Positions 32,559 to 45,229 are shown, counted from the stretch's first letter. The stretch: 64,000 nt of DNA from Desarmillaria ectypa (GCA_030407005.1 JAUDYN010000004.1:434001-498000); one strand, 5' to 3'. Notes: generated by a model from the letters alone, not told the origin. Program-made: numbers and translations.

Positions 32559-35500
32559 ATGCTGCCGAAAGTCGCTACTACCTTATTACATTCTGGTTCT
32601 CGAGCAGCAACCGCTGTACAGAACCAGTCGCATGCTCTCAGAAATGTTCTACAACTCCAGTCGAATTCTGGACCCAATTCGAATCGTGGCGGAAATGGTC
32701 CTAGTTCGGGAGGTTCGAGGTATAATACTGGCAGTCGCAGCTACCATGTACGTCGATACCCGTTTCAGCTTCCGTCGTTGTCGCTGATGTCGTCGTCTGA
32801 AGGGGTCTGGCCGTGCCGTGACTCAGGCGAATACATTTGTGCCTAATGATGTCTCCATTGTCCAGACAGACAACAGCGATGATCCTTTTCCGGTCAAGCG
32901 TATGTCGGCAACGACGACGACCAGACGTAGTAGACGACACAGCACCAGCAACTCGCCGCTCGTCGCTGCTGACCGACACGAACCGCTTGGCGTATTCAAG
33001 GCTGTACAACTCCATGCACGATCCCGGCATGCATTCGCTGCGGCGCCGGTAGACTCTCCAGTCACTACTCGTTCCAGGAGCAACTCACTCTCTGCTATAT
33101 CTGCTAGCGATGGTGTCCCCGAAGACCTCCTGCCGCCAGCACCTCCAAGTCCTGAGGCTCACGATACCCGTCCTCACCTGGAGCCGCTGTTATCACCCCA
33201 GCCTGGACCCAATCTTTTCGCCTCCGAGGACTATAAACGTCTCATGGATGCAAGATCGCTGGACCCCAGCGCCGCGGCTACTGTTGTACTCAATTTCCGT
33301 CAAACCAGTGTCACTCCGACTATCCAAGAGTTTAACGCCGCCGTTGAAGCCCTCTTTCTCACACGGAGGCCCGGCGAGCCTCTTACCCTTCTCCTCGAAA
33401 CGTACAATGACATGATTCAGCGCGGTCTCGTTCCCAACTACCGGACATACGTCACTCTCATTCTCGCCCTCACGGACCGTGACAGCGAGTTGCAGTGGGC
33501 CATCGAGGGCATTCATCAGCGCCAAAAGTGGAGTGAGCTCGGCAATCCTACCATCAAGTTCAACGCCAAGGAGGACCTCAACCAGCTTCGACTCTTCCGC
33601 AATGAGGCTAATCTTCCGTCGATTCTTGCCCTCTTCCGCGCCATCGCTGTCATGAAAACTCACCCCAGCAATCAGATCCCCGTTTTCGTCTATCGCAATC
33701 TTTTACGATCATGCGCATATCATGGTGATGAACCCGGTACAGTTGATGGGGCCATCCAGATATGGTCACATTTGGAGAAAAATTCCAGGGCCATACCTGC
33801 TGTCTGTTTTCAGTGGATGATCGCAGTCTACGGTAAAGCCAAAGATCTTGCAGGTGCCCAGGAGGTCTTCAGGGAGTTCCGGAGGATGGCCGACGATCAC
33901 AGGGTCATTTGGACGGATAAAGAGGATAACTCGGCGCGGCAAAACCTGATGTCTGTGTGGAACTCAACGATTACTGCCTATTTCCAGTGCGGCGAGCCAC
34001 ATTTGGCTGTTGCTCTTCTGGAAGAAATGCTAGATGCGGCCGCCAATCAGACCCCGAAGGATGAGATGAAAATGGCATTTGGAGTGTATCAAGCACTTTT
34101 CTATGGTCATCTACCTCCCCCGCCTTCGTCTTCCACATTTACAGCCGTCATACAGGGTTTCGTTACGACTGGCGACATAGATTCGGCTTGGAACTGGTTT
34201 GAACAAATTGTCAATCTCCCGCATGGTCCCGTTGCAGCACACATATCGACACTTACTCCTACACGGCCAGACGCCTTTACCTGGCGCCTCATGGTCGAGG
34301 CCTTGGTTCAGCACAACCGTATAGAACAGTTGAACACACTTTTCGCACACTACCTTAGCATTGGCAAACAGGATAAAATAGAGCTTCGCCTCGTTGATCA
34401 AGGATATATCTACGTTGCAAATATCCGCGACATCGAGCATTTGGCTGAAAAGCCGGGCAATGAGGTTGCGATCAAACGACGACTGGACACACTCTCTGCC
34501 CTTCAGGATACCAAATACCTTCCTTTCGACGGCTGGGACAGAGTATGGAACTACTACTTGCAGTTTGGTTGGTTACGAGAAGCCGTCCAGCTATGTGATC
34601 GCCATCTTCGCCACATCCTTCACACCGGCTACGATCCTCGTCCCGCTGTCACGAAGACTCATCTCGTGAATATGACGACGGCTGTTTATTCCAAGTACAA
34701 AGGGAAAATTCCGTTCGAAGATGCGCTTGCGCTTGCTCGGCTGGCTCCCACAGTGCGGTACACATATCCGGTGGATTACTCGACATACCTCCTACAGTCA
34801 TACAGTCTCCAGACACCAGAGATCCTATCCAAATTGGAGATTCCCGACTGGGTCGTCGTCCTGCAGGCCGCGGCCAGTCTGGAAGTGATGCCGGCATCCG
34901 TTCCAAAGGCGTTCGTTCGAGACTATGCATTCAAGGGATTATTGGACTTGTTGGGCGATGTGACACGTTATTCCCCAAACTTTGAACTTGCGGTCATCGC
35001 TAAGATGTCTCCTTCGCTGGTGAACACAGTCATTTCGGTTGCTCTGCAGGTGCACGGAGAGGAAAAGGTGGAGAGCGCGTTTGAGTCACTGGGTCCCTCG
35101 TTTATGGCGGAGCTCTCCAAATATAGAGAGTCTTTGACATCGAGCGAAGTGAGCGAGGATGACGCCAGTTTAGGGTTCTCTCTGGAGAGCCCAACCACAA
35201 CGGCTACTACTTCGCCTATGCTCAAGGAGGCCGCACAGTCTCTAGCGGGCCCCGCATCGGTCTCGTGGATAACCGATAGACAGCTTTCCGACACACTGCG
35301 AGAGCTCCTTCGATTGGAGAATAACGCTGTGGACGAGGCGTTTCGAATCTTCATGGAAGCGATCCAACGTAATCGGCTCCCGTATCGGCACATCACGGCG
35401 TCTTTGATCACTGCTCTCGGACGTGAGCGTCGGTTGGGGGACATGAAGCATGTGTACGACCTGGTACAGGTGAGGGAGCCTCCGCTCGAGTCTACCGATC

Positions 35501-36895
35501 CCCAGAAGTTCCAGTCTTGGATGGCTATTGAGGATGCTATGGTTCATGCTTTGGCGCATATGGGCGAGATCGAAGCCGCTCATGTGCACCGTAGACGTAT
35601 TCTGGAGCAGGGAGGCGTCCCGTCACCGGATGCGTATGGCGCATTGATCTACTACGTTAAGGATACCACGGATGACGCTTCCAATGCCCTCGCGCTCTTC
35701 CACGAGTCCCAGCTCCGTGGTGTGCGCGCTTCGCAATACCTGTATAACAATATCATCTCCAAGGTGGCGAAAGCGAGGAAGGCGGATCTGGCATTGGAAT
35801 TGTTCACGCAGATGAAAGCTTCGAGCGTTTCGGTATCGTCCATCACGTACGGGGCTGTCATCGGAGCGTGTGCGCGGGTTGGTGATGTGGTATCTGCGGA
35901 GACGCTGTTCAAGGAGATGACGGAGCGGAATTCGTTCAAGCCGCGAGTCCCTCCGTACAACACGATGATGCAGCTCTATACGACGACCAAGCCAAACAAG
36001 GAGAGGGCATTTTATTATTATAATGAGATGCTGAAGGCCGGTGTTCGTCCTTCTAGCTATACTTACAAGGTATGTCGGTAATATCTTCTGACGTATGCAA
36101 CATCTGATTCTTTCTCTTTCCTTTCCTTAGCTGCTCATCGATGCATACATGCTTGATCCTTATGATATCGCCAAGGCCGAAGAAGTCTTGGACATCGTTC
36201 ACAAATCCATGCACGCCCGTCTCGAGCCTAACCATATCGCGGCGATGATCAACGCATATGGATGCATACTCAAGGACTTGGACAAGGCGATTGCATTCTT
36301 CGATCGGGTTCCTATGCTGTCTAGTGGCCGTCTGTACGATGCCACGGTGTTCGAAGCGATGATCAATGTACTGGTTGTGCACCGTCGGGCGGACCTGATC
36401 CCCAAGTATCTCAAGAAGATGGAGATCGTGAACGTGCACATGACTGCGTATGTAGCGAATGTGTTGATCAGGGCGTACGCTGTGGTTGGTGATATTGAAA
36501 AGGCGAGGGAGGTGTTTGAGGGTATGGCTGATCCAGCACAGGGAATGGCTGCTATAAATAACCACGCGCCGTTTAATCCTCTGGATTCTAGGCCTGTGAC
36601 TGTCGGTACACCCGTTTACCGGGAGGTGAGTTACTTCGTTGCGTTTGCTTTGTACAATAGCTTATATACTCCGTAGCCGTCTACGTGGGAAGCTATGGTT
36701 CGTGCAGAATTAGGCGAAGGACATCGTGACCGTGCGCTCGACCTTTTGGAACGGCTAAAGCAAAGGTCGGTTCTTTTATTCTTTCTTCGGTCCCGTTACG
36801 GAAGAATGAACGTTTCTCTTTATAGGCAATTCCCAGAGGCAGTGTATAATCGGATAAGTGGCATAATGGTCGACCACTCGTCGCTTCCACCTTGA
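32559..36895 (+). CDS. Pentatricopeptide-repeat protein, mitochondrial
   Basis: Five exons (32559-32747, 32803-36069, 36131-36625, 36677-36765, 36826-36895) total 4110 nt and encode 1369 residues. The N terminus is basic and Ser/Asn/Gly-rich without early acidic residues, consistent with mitochondrial import. PPR-like helical pairs are visible: VPNYRTYVTLILAL, KFNAKEDLNQLRLF, AFTWRLMVEALVQHNRIEQL, SPDAYGALIYYVKD, SITYGAVIGACARVGDVVSA, PPYNTMMQLYTT, RPSSYTYKLLIDAY and PNHIAAMINAYGC. Such proteins bind organellar RNA for processing, stability or translation. I cannot name an orthologue with confidence. Confidence 0.85.
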
Positions 36896-37076
36896 TGCTT
36901 ATCTAGGATTCTGAACTTGTTTGGCTGCTTCATTTATTCCACCTTCACATCTACTTCATGCTCGGTAATCAACAATGGTGTATCATAGTTTTGTATAAGT
37001 AGACATAGATTAAAAGTAGCATTACAACGACATCCCTTCCAATTTTCGGAGTGATGGGATTTAAAAGTCACCCGTC

Positions 37077-37392
37077 CGCCTTCATCTATTGATTGAAACT
37101 TACTTTGTTACTGCACTCACTCAGTTGCTCATTTTATCATGATTTTGGCTTCGGCTCCGGCAACAATTGTATCCCTACATTCTGCATTTCAACTCGCAGA
37201 CAAAATGTACTTTTCCGCTGTCTTGACACCCACCTACGCACCGATCCCCTTTGCTTCATGCCTATCCCCCCTTTTCTCCCCGTTATAGACGTCGGCTTTA
37301 GCTGGTGATCCAACTTGCTGCCTGTACAAGTCTGAGTCTTTGGGATACATAGAATGTGGTTCTGCTTGTTTACGTGTTTACGTCTGAGCAAA
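37077..37392 (+). repeat. Inverted repeat copy downstream of the PPR gene
   Basis: This is the partner of 27815-28152 in opposite orientation. It begins CGCCTTCATCTATT about 180 bp after the PPR stop codon and runs into F-box-like copy A. With its partner it brackets the NEP1-elongin C-PPR block. Confidence 0.8.
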
Positions 37393-37439
37393 TGGGTCGG
37401 AGTGCGGGCCGGACATCTCAAACAGTTTCGGTCGTGCAC

Positions 37440-38280
37440 TTGCAATGGCACTTCCCACCATGTCACCTCCAGTCGAACTCCATGATTCTGGCCGAACTCT
37501 GGGCCTATTCATTTTGCTCTGAAGAGCGGATTAACATTTTCACGACTTGTAATCTCGTTTCAAAACAGTGGTCGGCCCTCATTAGGGACGACGGTTCTAC
37601 GCACTCCTGGCTTCCTTTCTCCTACAACAAAGGACAGCTGCATACCATCGGATCGATGCATATTATTTCTAACCCGATGCCCTGCCACACCATAAACTTT
37701 AGAGTTGAATATGTGGTTATGCCCCAAATGCTCGTTTGAGATCTACATCGCGGAGCCTCCATCGTGGCCAACAGGGGAGTTGAGTCCATACTTCGAAGGA
37801 TATTTTGTGACCCGGATCCACCTCAACATGTAACTTGTAATCATTTTGACTACGTTGATGATCTTCAAATTCATATCCCCAGCTTCTGGATCCCCTTCAG
37901 ATCACGCACCTAACAATTGTCTATCACTATCGTCTTTGGGTACCTTCTAGTTTTCGGAGACAGGGTTATACCATTTGCTGCGGATGCAAAATATTACTAG
38001 CCGTCGACAGGGGAGCGAGCCATCTGACTGTCATGGGGGCCTACCCATGATAGTAAATCGTCTGATAGCGCTTCGAGGCGAATGGCAAGACCTTGTTTCG
38101 TTGACCACCAACATCAAGGTTGGATCTGGCTTTATTTTCATGAGGGCCAGCGAGGACTACATATCAACCTTGACACGCGCATGCTCTTCAAGTTCACCGA
38201 AACGTATCGCGCACTTGAAGCCTTTATGGATAAAGTCGGACGCTGAACTGGAGGAGACACTCAGATCAATTCGGTGACCC
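37440..38280 (+). pseudogene. F-box-like family, copy A (5' part, frameshifted)
   Basis: This copy keeps the F-box-like start: ELWAYSFCSEERINIFTTC then NLVSKQWSALI (about 37495-37580), followed by SWLPFSYNKGQLHTIGSM and INFRVEYVVMPQ. The 45-kb copy has NFSLVSKQWSAII and VIPFSYNGGYLYTIRSM in the same order. The leading ATG frame (MSPPVELHDS, 37459 on) and the F-box frame differ by a shift. A stop follows at 37737-37739, although homology continues to about 38125. The 3' half seen in copies B, C and D is absent. Confidence 0.6.
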
Positions 38281-38410
38281 CATTTGTGGTTGCAGATTAC
38301 AACCCGGGGCCCAAAAATGTCGTAGACTTGGAAATGGAATGGAATGAAGCATTCTGTGCTATCGTTGCTAGTGGTAGCTTAGAGTCTCACTGAACGCAGA
38401 CAGGAACAGG

Positions 38411-38722
38411 TCACTTCAGGACATGGCATCGAGACTCTCGGTTCCGTGCTTCATACAACGCATCCTTTCCGTTAGTAGCTTCTTCAACATTCTGGGATCT
38501 ACCCCAGAAAAGACGGCAAACTGTTCCTTTCTGGAACGGCTGAGAAACCGATGAGCATGGCGATGAAAACATCTGTAACTTGTCCAATGCTTCACAGATG
38601 ACTGTAGCGAGCCGGTCGTAATATAGTGGCTGAGCCTTCTTTGGTGCTAGAAACAGTCCGGAAGAGCGCGAAGATAATCCTGCGAGAACTGCCAAGTCCT
38701 TTTGAATACACCGAAACATCAT
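38411..38722 (-). pseudogene. Family X, C-terminal fragment
   Basis: On the minus strand SGLFLAPKKAQPLYYDRLAT then VICEALDK matches LGLLLAPKKAQPLYYDRSAI and IICEALDV of the intact family X gene (42924-43816). The frame then slips, but the DNA still matches through CATGCTCATCGG to the last codons. Only the C-terminal third is present. Confidence 0.7.
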
Positions 38723-38809
38723 CTTCCTGCTGTGGATAAAGTTGCGGGGCTCGTATTTCTCCTGTTGTCAAAGACGATACCGGCATACTATGAGAGTTAA
38801 TCTCTCGAA

Positions 38810-39324
38810 GATGCGTGGACGGTGCTGGTGAATGCAACAGAAACACGGCTTCGGGCGCACTGGTTCTTCTTGTATCCTGAACCTGGACATGCTTTGCATA
38901 AATGGAGACCGTCATGGGACCAGGTCATGACGAAACCTCTGCCAGCGGATGCATGATGAGACGGATCAAGACTGGTACGAAGACTTCTACATTCAAAAGG
39001 GGATTGTACGAGGATTGGCTGTGGGAGGTACGGAAAAGGTTCATCGATGCAGAGAGTTGAACATTGAATATTCATATAGGACAACGCATGCATTCAAAAT
39101 CCTCGCCACCCATCAGTACCCGATACCCGAAGACACATACACGGTACTCGGCAGTAATCTATTGCCCTACAACTCTAGATTACGGCCGCAGTATTGGGTC
39201 GTCGGGCGAAGACTGCTGGGACACATTTGAGAAAGTGTCGGTGTTCCGAATGACAGACATGGAGGATGCGCAGAGGCTCAGGCGTCTGGGTGTCATGAAC
39301 GAGTCTCGGATTACTCTTGCTTGA
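38810..39324 (+). pseudogene. Unrecognised protein remnant, frameshifted
   Basis: The plus strand carries coherent segments TRLRAHWFFLYPEPGHALHK, DQDWYEDFYIQKGIVRGLAV and FKILATHQYPIPEDTYTVLG, then LRPQYWVVGRRLL in one frame. The next segment, WDTFEKVSVFRMTD to SRITLA, lies one frame over, so a frameshift falls near 39205-39220. An in-frame TGA precedes DETDQDW at about 38957. The family is not one I recognise. It resembles C-terminal parts of lineage-specific basidiomycete proteins. Confidence 0.5.
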
Positions 39325-39570
39325 TGTGAATACCCTTTTTTGACAGCTATTGTCCAAAGTTACATTGTATCTCAAATTATCGTGTCCGACAGCCTTCTTG
39401 ATCTCAGCTATCACGTCCTACCATGACTCCGGTTCTCACCAACCGATGCTAAGTAGAACCCTATCTTGTATGTATGCAAAACTGCGCGAACCTCGAATCT
39501 ATAACTTCAATTCCATGCAGTGCTCCAACATATTTAACATACCATTACATCTAATTAACTACCTATCTCA

Positions 39571-40846
39571 TCACTTCTCGCTCACGGAGACGATACCACG
39601 CTGTTTGGAAAGAATAAGTTGATCCTCAATGGCGCGCATGCTGTGAGCCAATACAATATTGGTTTCCCCGCCTGCAAGGCTGTCTAGCAGCACAATGATC
39701 TCTAACGAACGAAGGGAACTAATCGCCGCGCAAGCCTTGTCCAGCTTCCCCCAGACCGAATAATCATCCGAAGGAAGATATGCAGAGTCGTAGCAGACAT
39801 GAAACGTGACGCGCTGGATATCGCTATTCTTGCAGTGTTCAAAGTTTTGGATCCACCATTCGAGCAGACCCAAGTCGGGCAAACCGGCACTGATGTCGGG
39901 TTGACTATGATGGTCCCATATCTGTACAGAGATTGAGCGCAGATGACAGATGGGCAGGATTGGGAGATCATGGTGAACTAAAAGGTATTCTCAATCGAGC
40001 CGGGAGATTCATGAGACATATTTGACATACCATTAAAATCTCTGGGTATATGGAAAACCGTTATGCTTCGAAGTGTGCCTTTGTCTAAGTGTTCCTTCAA
40101 TATGAGAATATGGTGGCGGTAATAGAGATTGATGTTGATTGAGTGAGCCGTGCTCGCCAATGCAGGACAGAGAGACATAATTCTCTCATATTCGGTTGCT
40201 CGAAAGTTTCCCGAGCAAGCGAGATACTGCACCCGAGTATCATGACCGTCATGCTGGCAAACCTCATTGCTCACAAATCCAGTCTCAGAGAGACATAGCT
40301 CCTCCACCCGACTCGACACCAAGGTACATAGGACGCTTATTGAGGGAATAGCGGCACCAATAATTGTCAAAGACCGAAGATGAGTAAGATTGGATACGGT
40401 TTCCCAGAATGTTGGGCCCATGCTGTTCCAATCAGCACAAGCGATCGCGATCTTCTCCAATCGAGGCAAAGATTGCAGAATCAGGCCTGGGGGAATGCTG
40501 CCTTCTTCTCCGGGTACGACTCCGATCAGTGATTTGACTATGTGTGATATATCTAATGAAGAGACGCATAAATCGTAGAAAGATTGGCGCAGATGCGAGG
40601 CCCCGATATATATTTCCCGGAACAAATGCTCGCGGGCTCGAGGCAGGAATGAGCGACAGGCGAGGGAACACGATCTGAGTGCGAGGATGTCAGATTGCAG
40701 GATATCGATAATGTAGTCAATCAACTCTTGAGGTAGTAGAGAAGAACTACTCTGTGTCTAAAAAGAGATGTAACATCAGTTTTCAGAATCGACAATGACT
40801 CCAGTGAAGAACTTACCTCAGTTACCATACTTGTTAGCTCATCCAT
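39571..40846 (-). CDS. F-box protein with LRR-like region
   Basis: Three exons (40817-40846, 40031-40757, 39571-39977) total 1164 nt and encode 387 residues. The N terminus MDELTSMVTE is followed by an F-box, LLPQELIDYIIDILQSD then LRSCSLACRSFLPRAREHLF. Leucine-rich segments follow, such as LPRLEKIAIACADW, LTHLRSLTIIGA, RVEELCLSETGF and LRSLEIIVLLDSL. The product should be a Skp1-cullin substrate receptor, target unknown. It is intact and of a different type from the decayed F-box-like copies nearby. Confidence 0.85.
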
Positions 40847-42923
40847 TGAGAGACTGCCGGTTCAGGATGTCGCAAAACAGTAGAGGGCTGAAAAGGATCG
40901 GAGAAGGGAACACCCGGGCCTCGAGGAAGTGGTGGTTTGGAAGGGACGGTAAGGGACGGTAACAGAGTGATTTTTATCAGCACGAGTTCTTGGCGTATAG
41001 GGAAGGTAAGCCACAGGGCACACTAGGCATAAAGGGTTAACTGTTCAACTTGAGTCATTCATTGTGCTCAAACGTCTCGGTATCCTCTCTTTCACCGCCT
41101 CACACCAAATTGTTGTTCAAAAGCTGTTCCTAGAAGGGGTCGAGCATGATGCTGAGCGCTAGATCCGCCTTGAAAATGGTATCTGGTTTGCTGGTCCATG
41201 ATAGGAACAGGTGGCGTGTAGGCCCGGAAGGGTTAGCCGATGAAGAAGCTTTCCTTGGCTAGGGCGCGTACGACCTCGACAGCATGGGCTCTAGGTGATG
41301 AATGATGGAAAATACACAGCGATGGAGGGTGAAATCGCGCTAGACCACACAAGGCCCGTCTCCACACGTTCTAAGGTAAATTCTCCCACTCTGAAGGTGT
41401 GGCAAGCTGCTCCATTTAGGGCTGAAACACAATCCTGACTGTAGGATCCGTGGAAAATTGTGACTCCGGTAAACCGTTCCGATTATCCGCACCTCGTTGA
41501 CCAAGATCTTCAACACTGGCCTTCCACCTATATGATTATCTCGTGGAGGATTACAGCGTCGAGACGGCAACGTAGAGTGCTCGATCTCTGCAACTGTGTT
41601 TCCCCTGCTTTTCTTTCCGTGACACAGACTGATGTATTTCCTAGAGCAAGCGAGCTTCAATCCTACCATCATCGTAAAGCAGGAAACACGTATAACTTCC
41701 CTGCCGATCATATTCCATTCGTACTTCGACTGCTCGTATCAAGTAACTGCGCAGTTGGATTCAGCATACGGCCGGAGCGGGTCGTGAAGTGTTCGACCCT
41801 GTTTTCTCGTGTGTTCCTCACATTTCATATCCATCTGTATCCTTGCGTTTGACAGTGTGTCCACTTCGTAGTCTAAAGGAGCCGTCTCAATGCCTCAACC
41901 ACGTCAAAACGACATCTCGGCCCTCAGTCAGCAAAAAAAGTCTCTCTGACGCGAAATGTAGTCTCTGCGCGCGGGAGTCATGATGTCTGATGAATAGGAA
42001 TGATGAGAACGAAAAGGCGCAATTACGGTGTGGGTGTTACACAATAGAAGCGCTTCTCACGCAAGGGCTCGTAATCCGCTACCTTTGCATGCAAGTATTC
42101 GCCTTCAGTCGCCTTATTACAACGGCTCATCAACCTTGCAGGAAATCGACCTCGAGGATGTTTCGGAGACTTTCGTCGTCATTCCCATCAGGCCGCATCG
42201 GTTCACGCTTGAAAACCATAGCCAACATCCACGGCATCATCAAAGCAGTGACCATATAAAAGGACACTGAGATGACGCGCTTTCAAGGGCAAAGAATTGG
42301 CGTTGAACCAGGCCCTCGTCATGTTGACTTTTATGAAAATTCTAAGTCAAAATACGCGTGTCATAGAGGCCGGCAATGATTTAGACTTGAGACTTGGTGA
42401 TGGCCATCAGCATCTGCCTGCCGAATAAATCTCGTCTGTCGGAGGCGAAAGCAAATCCCAACGCATTCTCTTCTCATCCTTCGGTCGCTAATCCCAATGC
42501 CTTCCAAGGAGTTGAAGCAGTCTACAGATGCAGATATCGGTATCGTATCACTGCACTCGATACAATTGTTCTCTGGTAGATCTGTTCCCATCAGGCTCAA
42601 GCTGTATCTCAGAGAACGGCCAGGGTGTAGTGTTCTTCATTTCATTTCACTTTACTACAGGCGGCGACAAGACTCCATTAGTACCCAGCGTCAGACAGCT
42701 TCTCTTTGAGCCTTTTCCAATACACAGTTTGTACACGCAACTGTCCTCATGCGACATAGCTGTCGCTAGATTAAAACGACAGCAGCGACGGGGTTCAAAT
42801 CTCAACACAGTAAGAGTACGATACGTGCTTAGGTCCTACATACGGGGAACTCAACTAAATGCGACACGATTCTCTTCCGTCCTGTCAACTTCTTCTCTTT
42901 CACCATAAGGACCTTCCATATTC
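40847..42923. other. Gene-poor interval
   Basis: About 2 kb with only short ORFs on both strands and no motif I recognise. A perfect tandem of a 10-mer, AAGGGACGGT twice, lies at 40941-40960 upstream of the F-box gene. The longest ORFs (41340-41711 minus, 41460-41852 plus) overlap each other and look like chance. Confidence 0.5.
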
Positions 42924-43816
42924 CTACTCTAGAAAAGACGGCAAACCACTGTTTGGCGGAACAGCCGAGAACCCGATGAGCATAGCTATGAATATATCCG
43001 TGACTTCATCGTGCTTGTCCACGACGTCGAGCGCTTCGCAGATGATAATGGCAGACCGGTCATAATAGAGTGGCTGGGCCTTCTTCGGCGCTAGAAGCAG
43101 CCCAAGACTGTGCGAACATAACATTGCGAGAGTTGCCGTGGCATTTCGAGCGCACCGCATAGACATCTTCCAGCGTTTGGCAACGTCGTCGGGTTCCTCA
43201 TCCTCATCCATACCCTCCTCATTCTCGATATCTTCCTTGGTGGCGTCGTGTTCTGCATCCACGCTTCCGTCTTTACGGTCCTGAACATCTTCTTCCGCAG
43301 GAGCTGCTATGGATTAAATGATCAAACGGACATACTTGGAGCAAGTAAAGGGAAGTCTCTACCTTTTGGCAGAAGACGATATCTGGCGCCTCGCGCGTTG
43401 TCCAACCATTGATCACGAGTGGCAAACTCCAGGAAATGCGGGCGAACAGATATCCCTCGCTTATCAGCCCCATATATCAGCTCGAGCACTCGTACTAGCA
43501 TGCCATCATACAGATGGCCGGGTTGCCCTTCATTGGTGCCACTGGAAACCTTGGCGTACTCGTTGGCGAGGACCTGAAACGCGATGTCGCGTCTAATCGA
43601 GTCGATCTGGCCTCGCACTGTCGTGTTTGTACGCCAGTCTTCAGGAAGGCGAAGAAGGGTCGACAAGAACGCGTCGGGAGGTATGAAAATACGGCCATCG
43701 AGGTCTGCTGCAAGGTATGGATCGTCGGGAGTATATTCAGAGTTTGAGTCTTGTGAGTACTCTGTGGAATCGTTGTAATTGTTTGATGCCTCGGAGGTAA
43801 TCGAGTGAGAATCCAT
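42924..43816 (-). CDS. Family X protein, intact copy (function unknown)
   Basis: Two exons (43363-43816, 42924-43306) total 837 nt and encode 278 residues. The start is MDSHSITSEA, then an acidic Asn/Ser/Asp-rich stretch, DPYLAADLDGRIFIPPDAFL, LPEDWRTNTTVRGQID, YDGMLVRVLELIYGADKRG and RYRLLPK. After the intron comes an acidic linker (EDIENEEGMDEDEEPDD), then a hydrophobic C-terminal part LGLLLAPKKAQPLYYDRSAI and VTDIFIAMLIGFSA. I recognise no domain. Partial copies lie at 38411, 44335, 48700 and 58520, so this is the reference for a local multi-copy family. Confidence 0.75.
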
Positions 43817-44334
43817 TTCGTGGTGGTGGTGGTGAGCGATCAAGTAGGTATTGAATCTTTTGTGCTTTATATACAGATACGAGTTCCGCGAGTATCTATA
43901 AAGCGGCTTGCATTGTTCAACGGCCAGACCACGTGGCTGGACGGTGCCCGGGCCGTTGTAGGAAAGACATTTCGGACCGATGCCGAACTCATAGGTTGGA
44001 CGCGAAATACGTTTAAGTGGTGAGTACTATCGTTGTGAAGAACCCAGTGGACTTTTCTGACAGTGCCTAGTGCTATTTTTGTTCGAATTTACTCTTGTTG
44101 CTGCTTGAGCAAGACTCTGCCATGATTCATCCGGTGTTAGTCGGTTCATCCATCCTACGTCCTCTGTCTCAGTCTGTTAGGACCCCGCGATTCCCCCCAC
44201 GCACCTTCATAAATTGCGGAAAGATAGCCCCGTTTCCAGGGATAAAGCTTCTACCCGTAGTCGGCATATTGTACTCGCTATTCTGCACGTACTGGATAAC
44301 TGGATAAGCGGGGCTTCAGTGTGTAGAGTGGACC
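43817..44334. other. 5' flank of family X with CCACGTGG
   Basis: No gene seen. The palindrome CCACGTGG (43929-43936) is shared, with flanks CAGACCACGTGGCTG, by the 5' flank of the 44-45 kb copy (45158-45165). Confidence 0.5.
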
Positions 44335-45131
44335 AAGAGAATCTAACTCGTAACCCGTTTGACCTCTGTCAACTCACACCACTGCGTAGGAACACATTTT
44401 GCGACAAGAGATTGATTGCGACTTGTAAGTGTTTCCTCCTCACTAACTGGCGGGTCTCAACCATGTGTTTCCCATAGATGGAGGAAAGACGGTTACGGTC
44501 ACGGACAAATACATGGGACGCGCTAGGATGTATGACCTGAACTTCTCTCCCACTACATTCTCGCGATTCGCCAGTACCGACGTTGGGAATCTCACCGGAG
44601 TCGATTGGAAATAGGTCGTTTGAAGAAATAGTGACGCCGAGTTAAGAAGAGGTCGCATTGGCTTGCATACTTCTCCGTATACGAGCAAGGCAGCTCATGA
44701 CGAAACAGTATGTCCATCGATGCCTTGAGGCTCAATACAAAGTAAAAGCCTGTGTAACCATCGACCATGAATGGCAAAACAGATATCCCCCGCGTCTCTG
44801 CGCTCGACATCAGCTCGAGCACCCGAACAAGCATGCTATCATGTAGAGGGCTGTCATTTAATGAGTACTGCCACTGGAGACCTTGACACACTCGTTGGCG
44901 AGGTCCAGAAACATGGCATCACATCTAATCGCGTTGGTATGACCTTTCACAGTTGTATTCGTATGCCAATCTGCAGGGGAAGAAATGCCGGTCAGAACGC
45001 ATCTGGGGGTTAAAAAAAACGCGATCCTCACGTTCTGCTGCAAGGTACGGATCACGTTAGGAGTCTGGATCTAGTGAGTACTCTGTGGAATTGCTGTAAT
45101 TGCTTGATGAGGTGCCAGAGTGAGGATCCAT
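44335..45131 (-). pseudogene. Family X, 5' half copy with conserved 3' noncoding part
   Basis: From ATG 45131 the minus strand reads MDPHSGTSSSNYSNSTEYSL, parallel to MDSHS...NDSTEYSQ of the intact gene, then a stop. Later segments include DWHTNTTVKGH and LHDSMLVRVLEL. The stretch 44335-45000 is repeated in inverted orientation at 58520-59165, including sequence past the coding homology (for example TGTGTTCCTACGCAGTGGTG). No full product is possible. Confidence 0.75.
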
Positions 45132-45229
45132 TGTAATGTTATCAAACAGTGGACAGACCACGTGGCTGAGGATGCACGTCGGGGCCGATGCCGAACAGGT
45201 TTCGGCTGTCTCTTGTCCTTGAACTTCAA

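Noticed and set aside
32823..36676. Several ORFs of 60-175 codons opposite or overlapping the PPR gene
   Set aside because: They are shadows of a long GC-rich coding exon. The plus-strand frame has PPR motifs and consistent splicing.
38810..39324. Assignment of this remnant to a HET-domain protein
   Set aside because: The C-terminal style is reminiscent, but no HET core motif is present, so I left it unrecognised.
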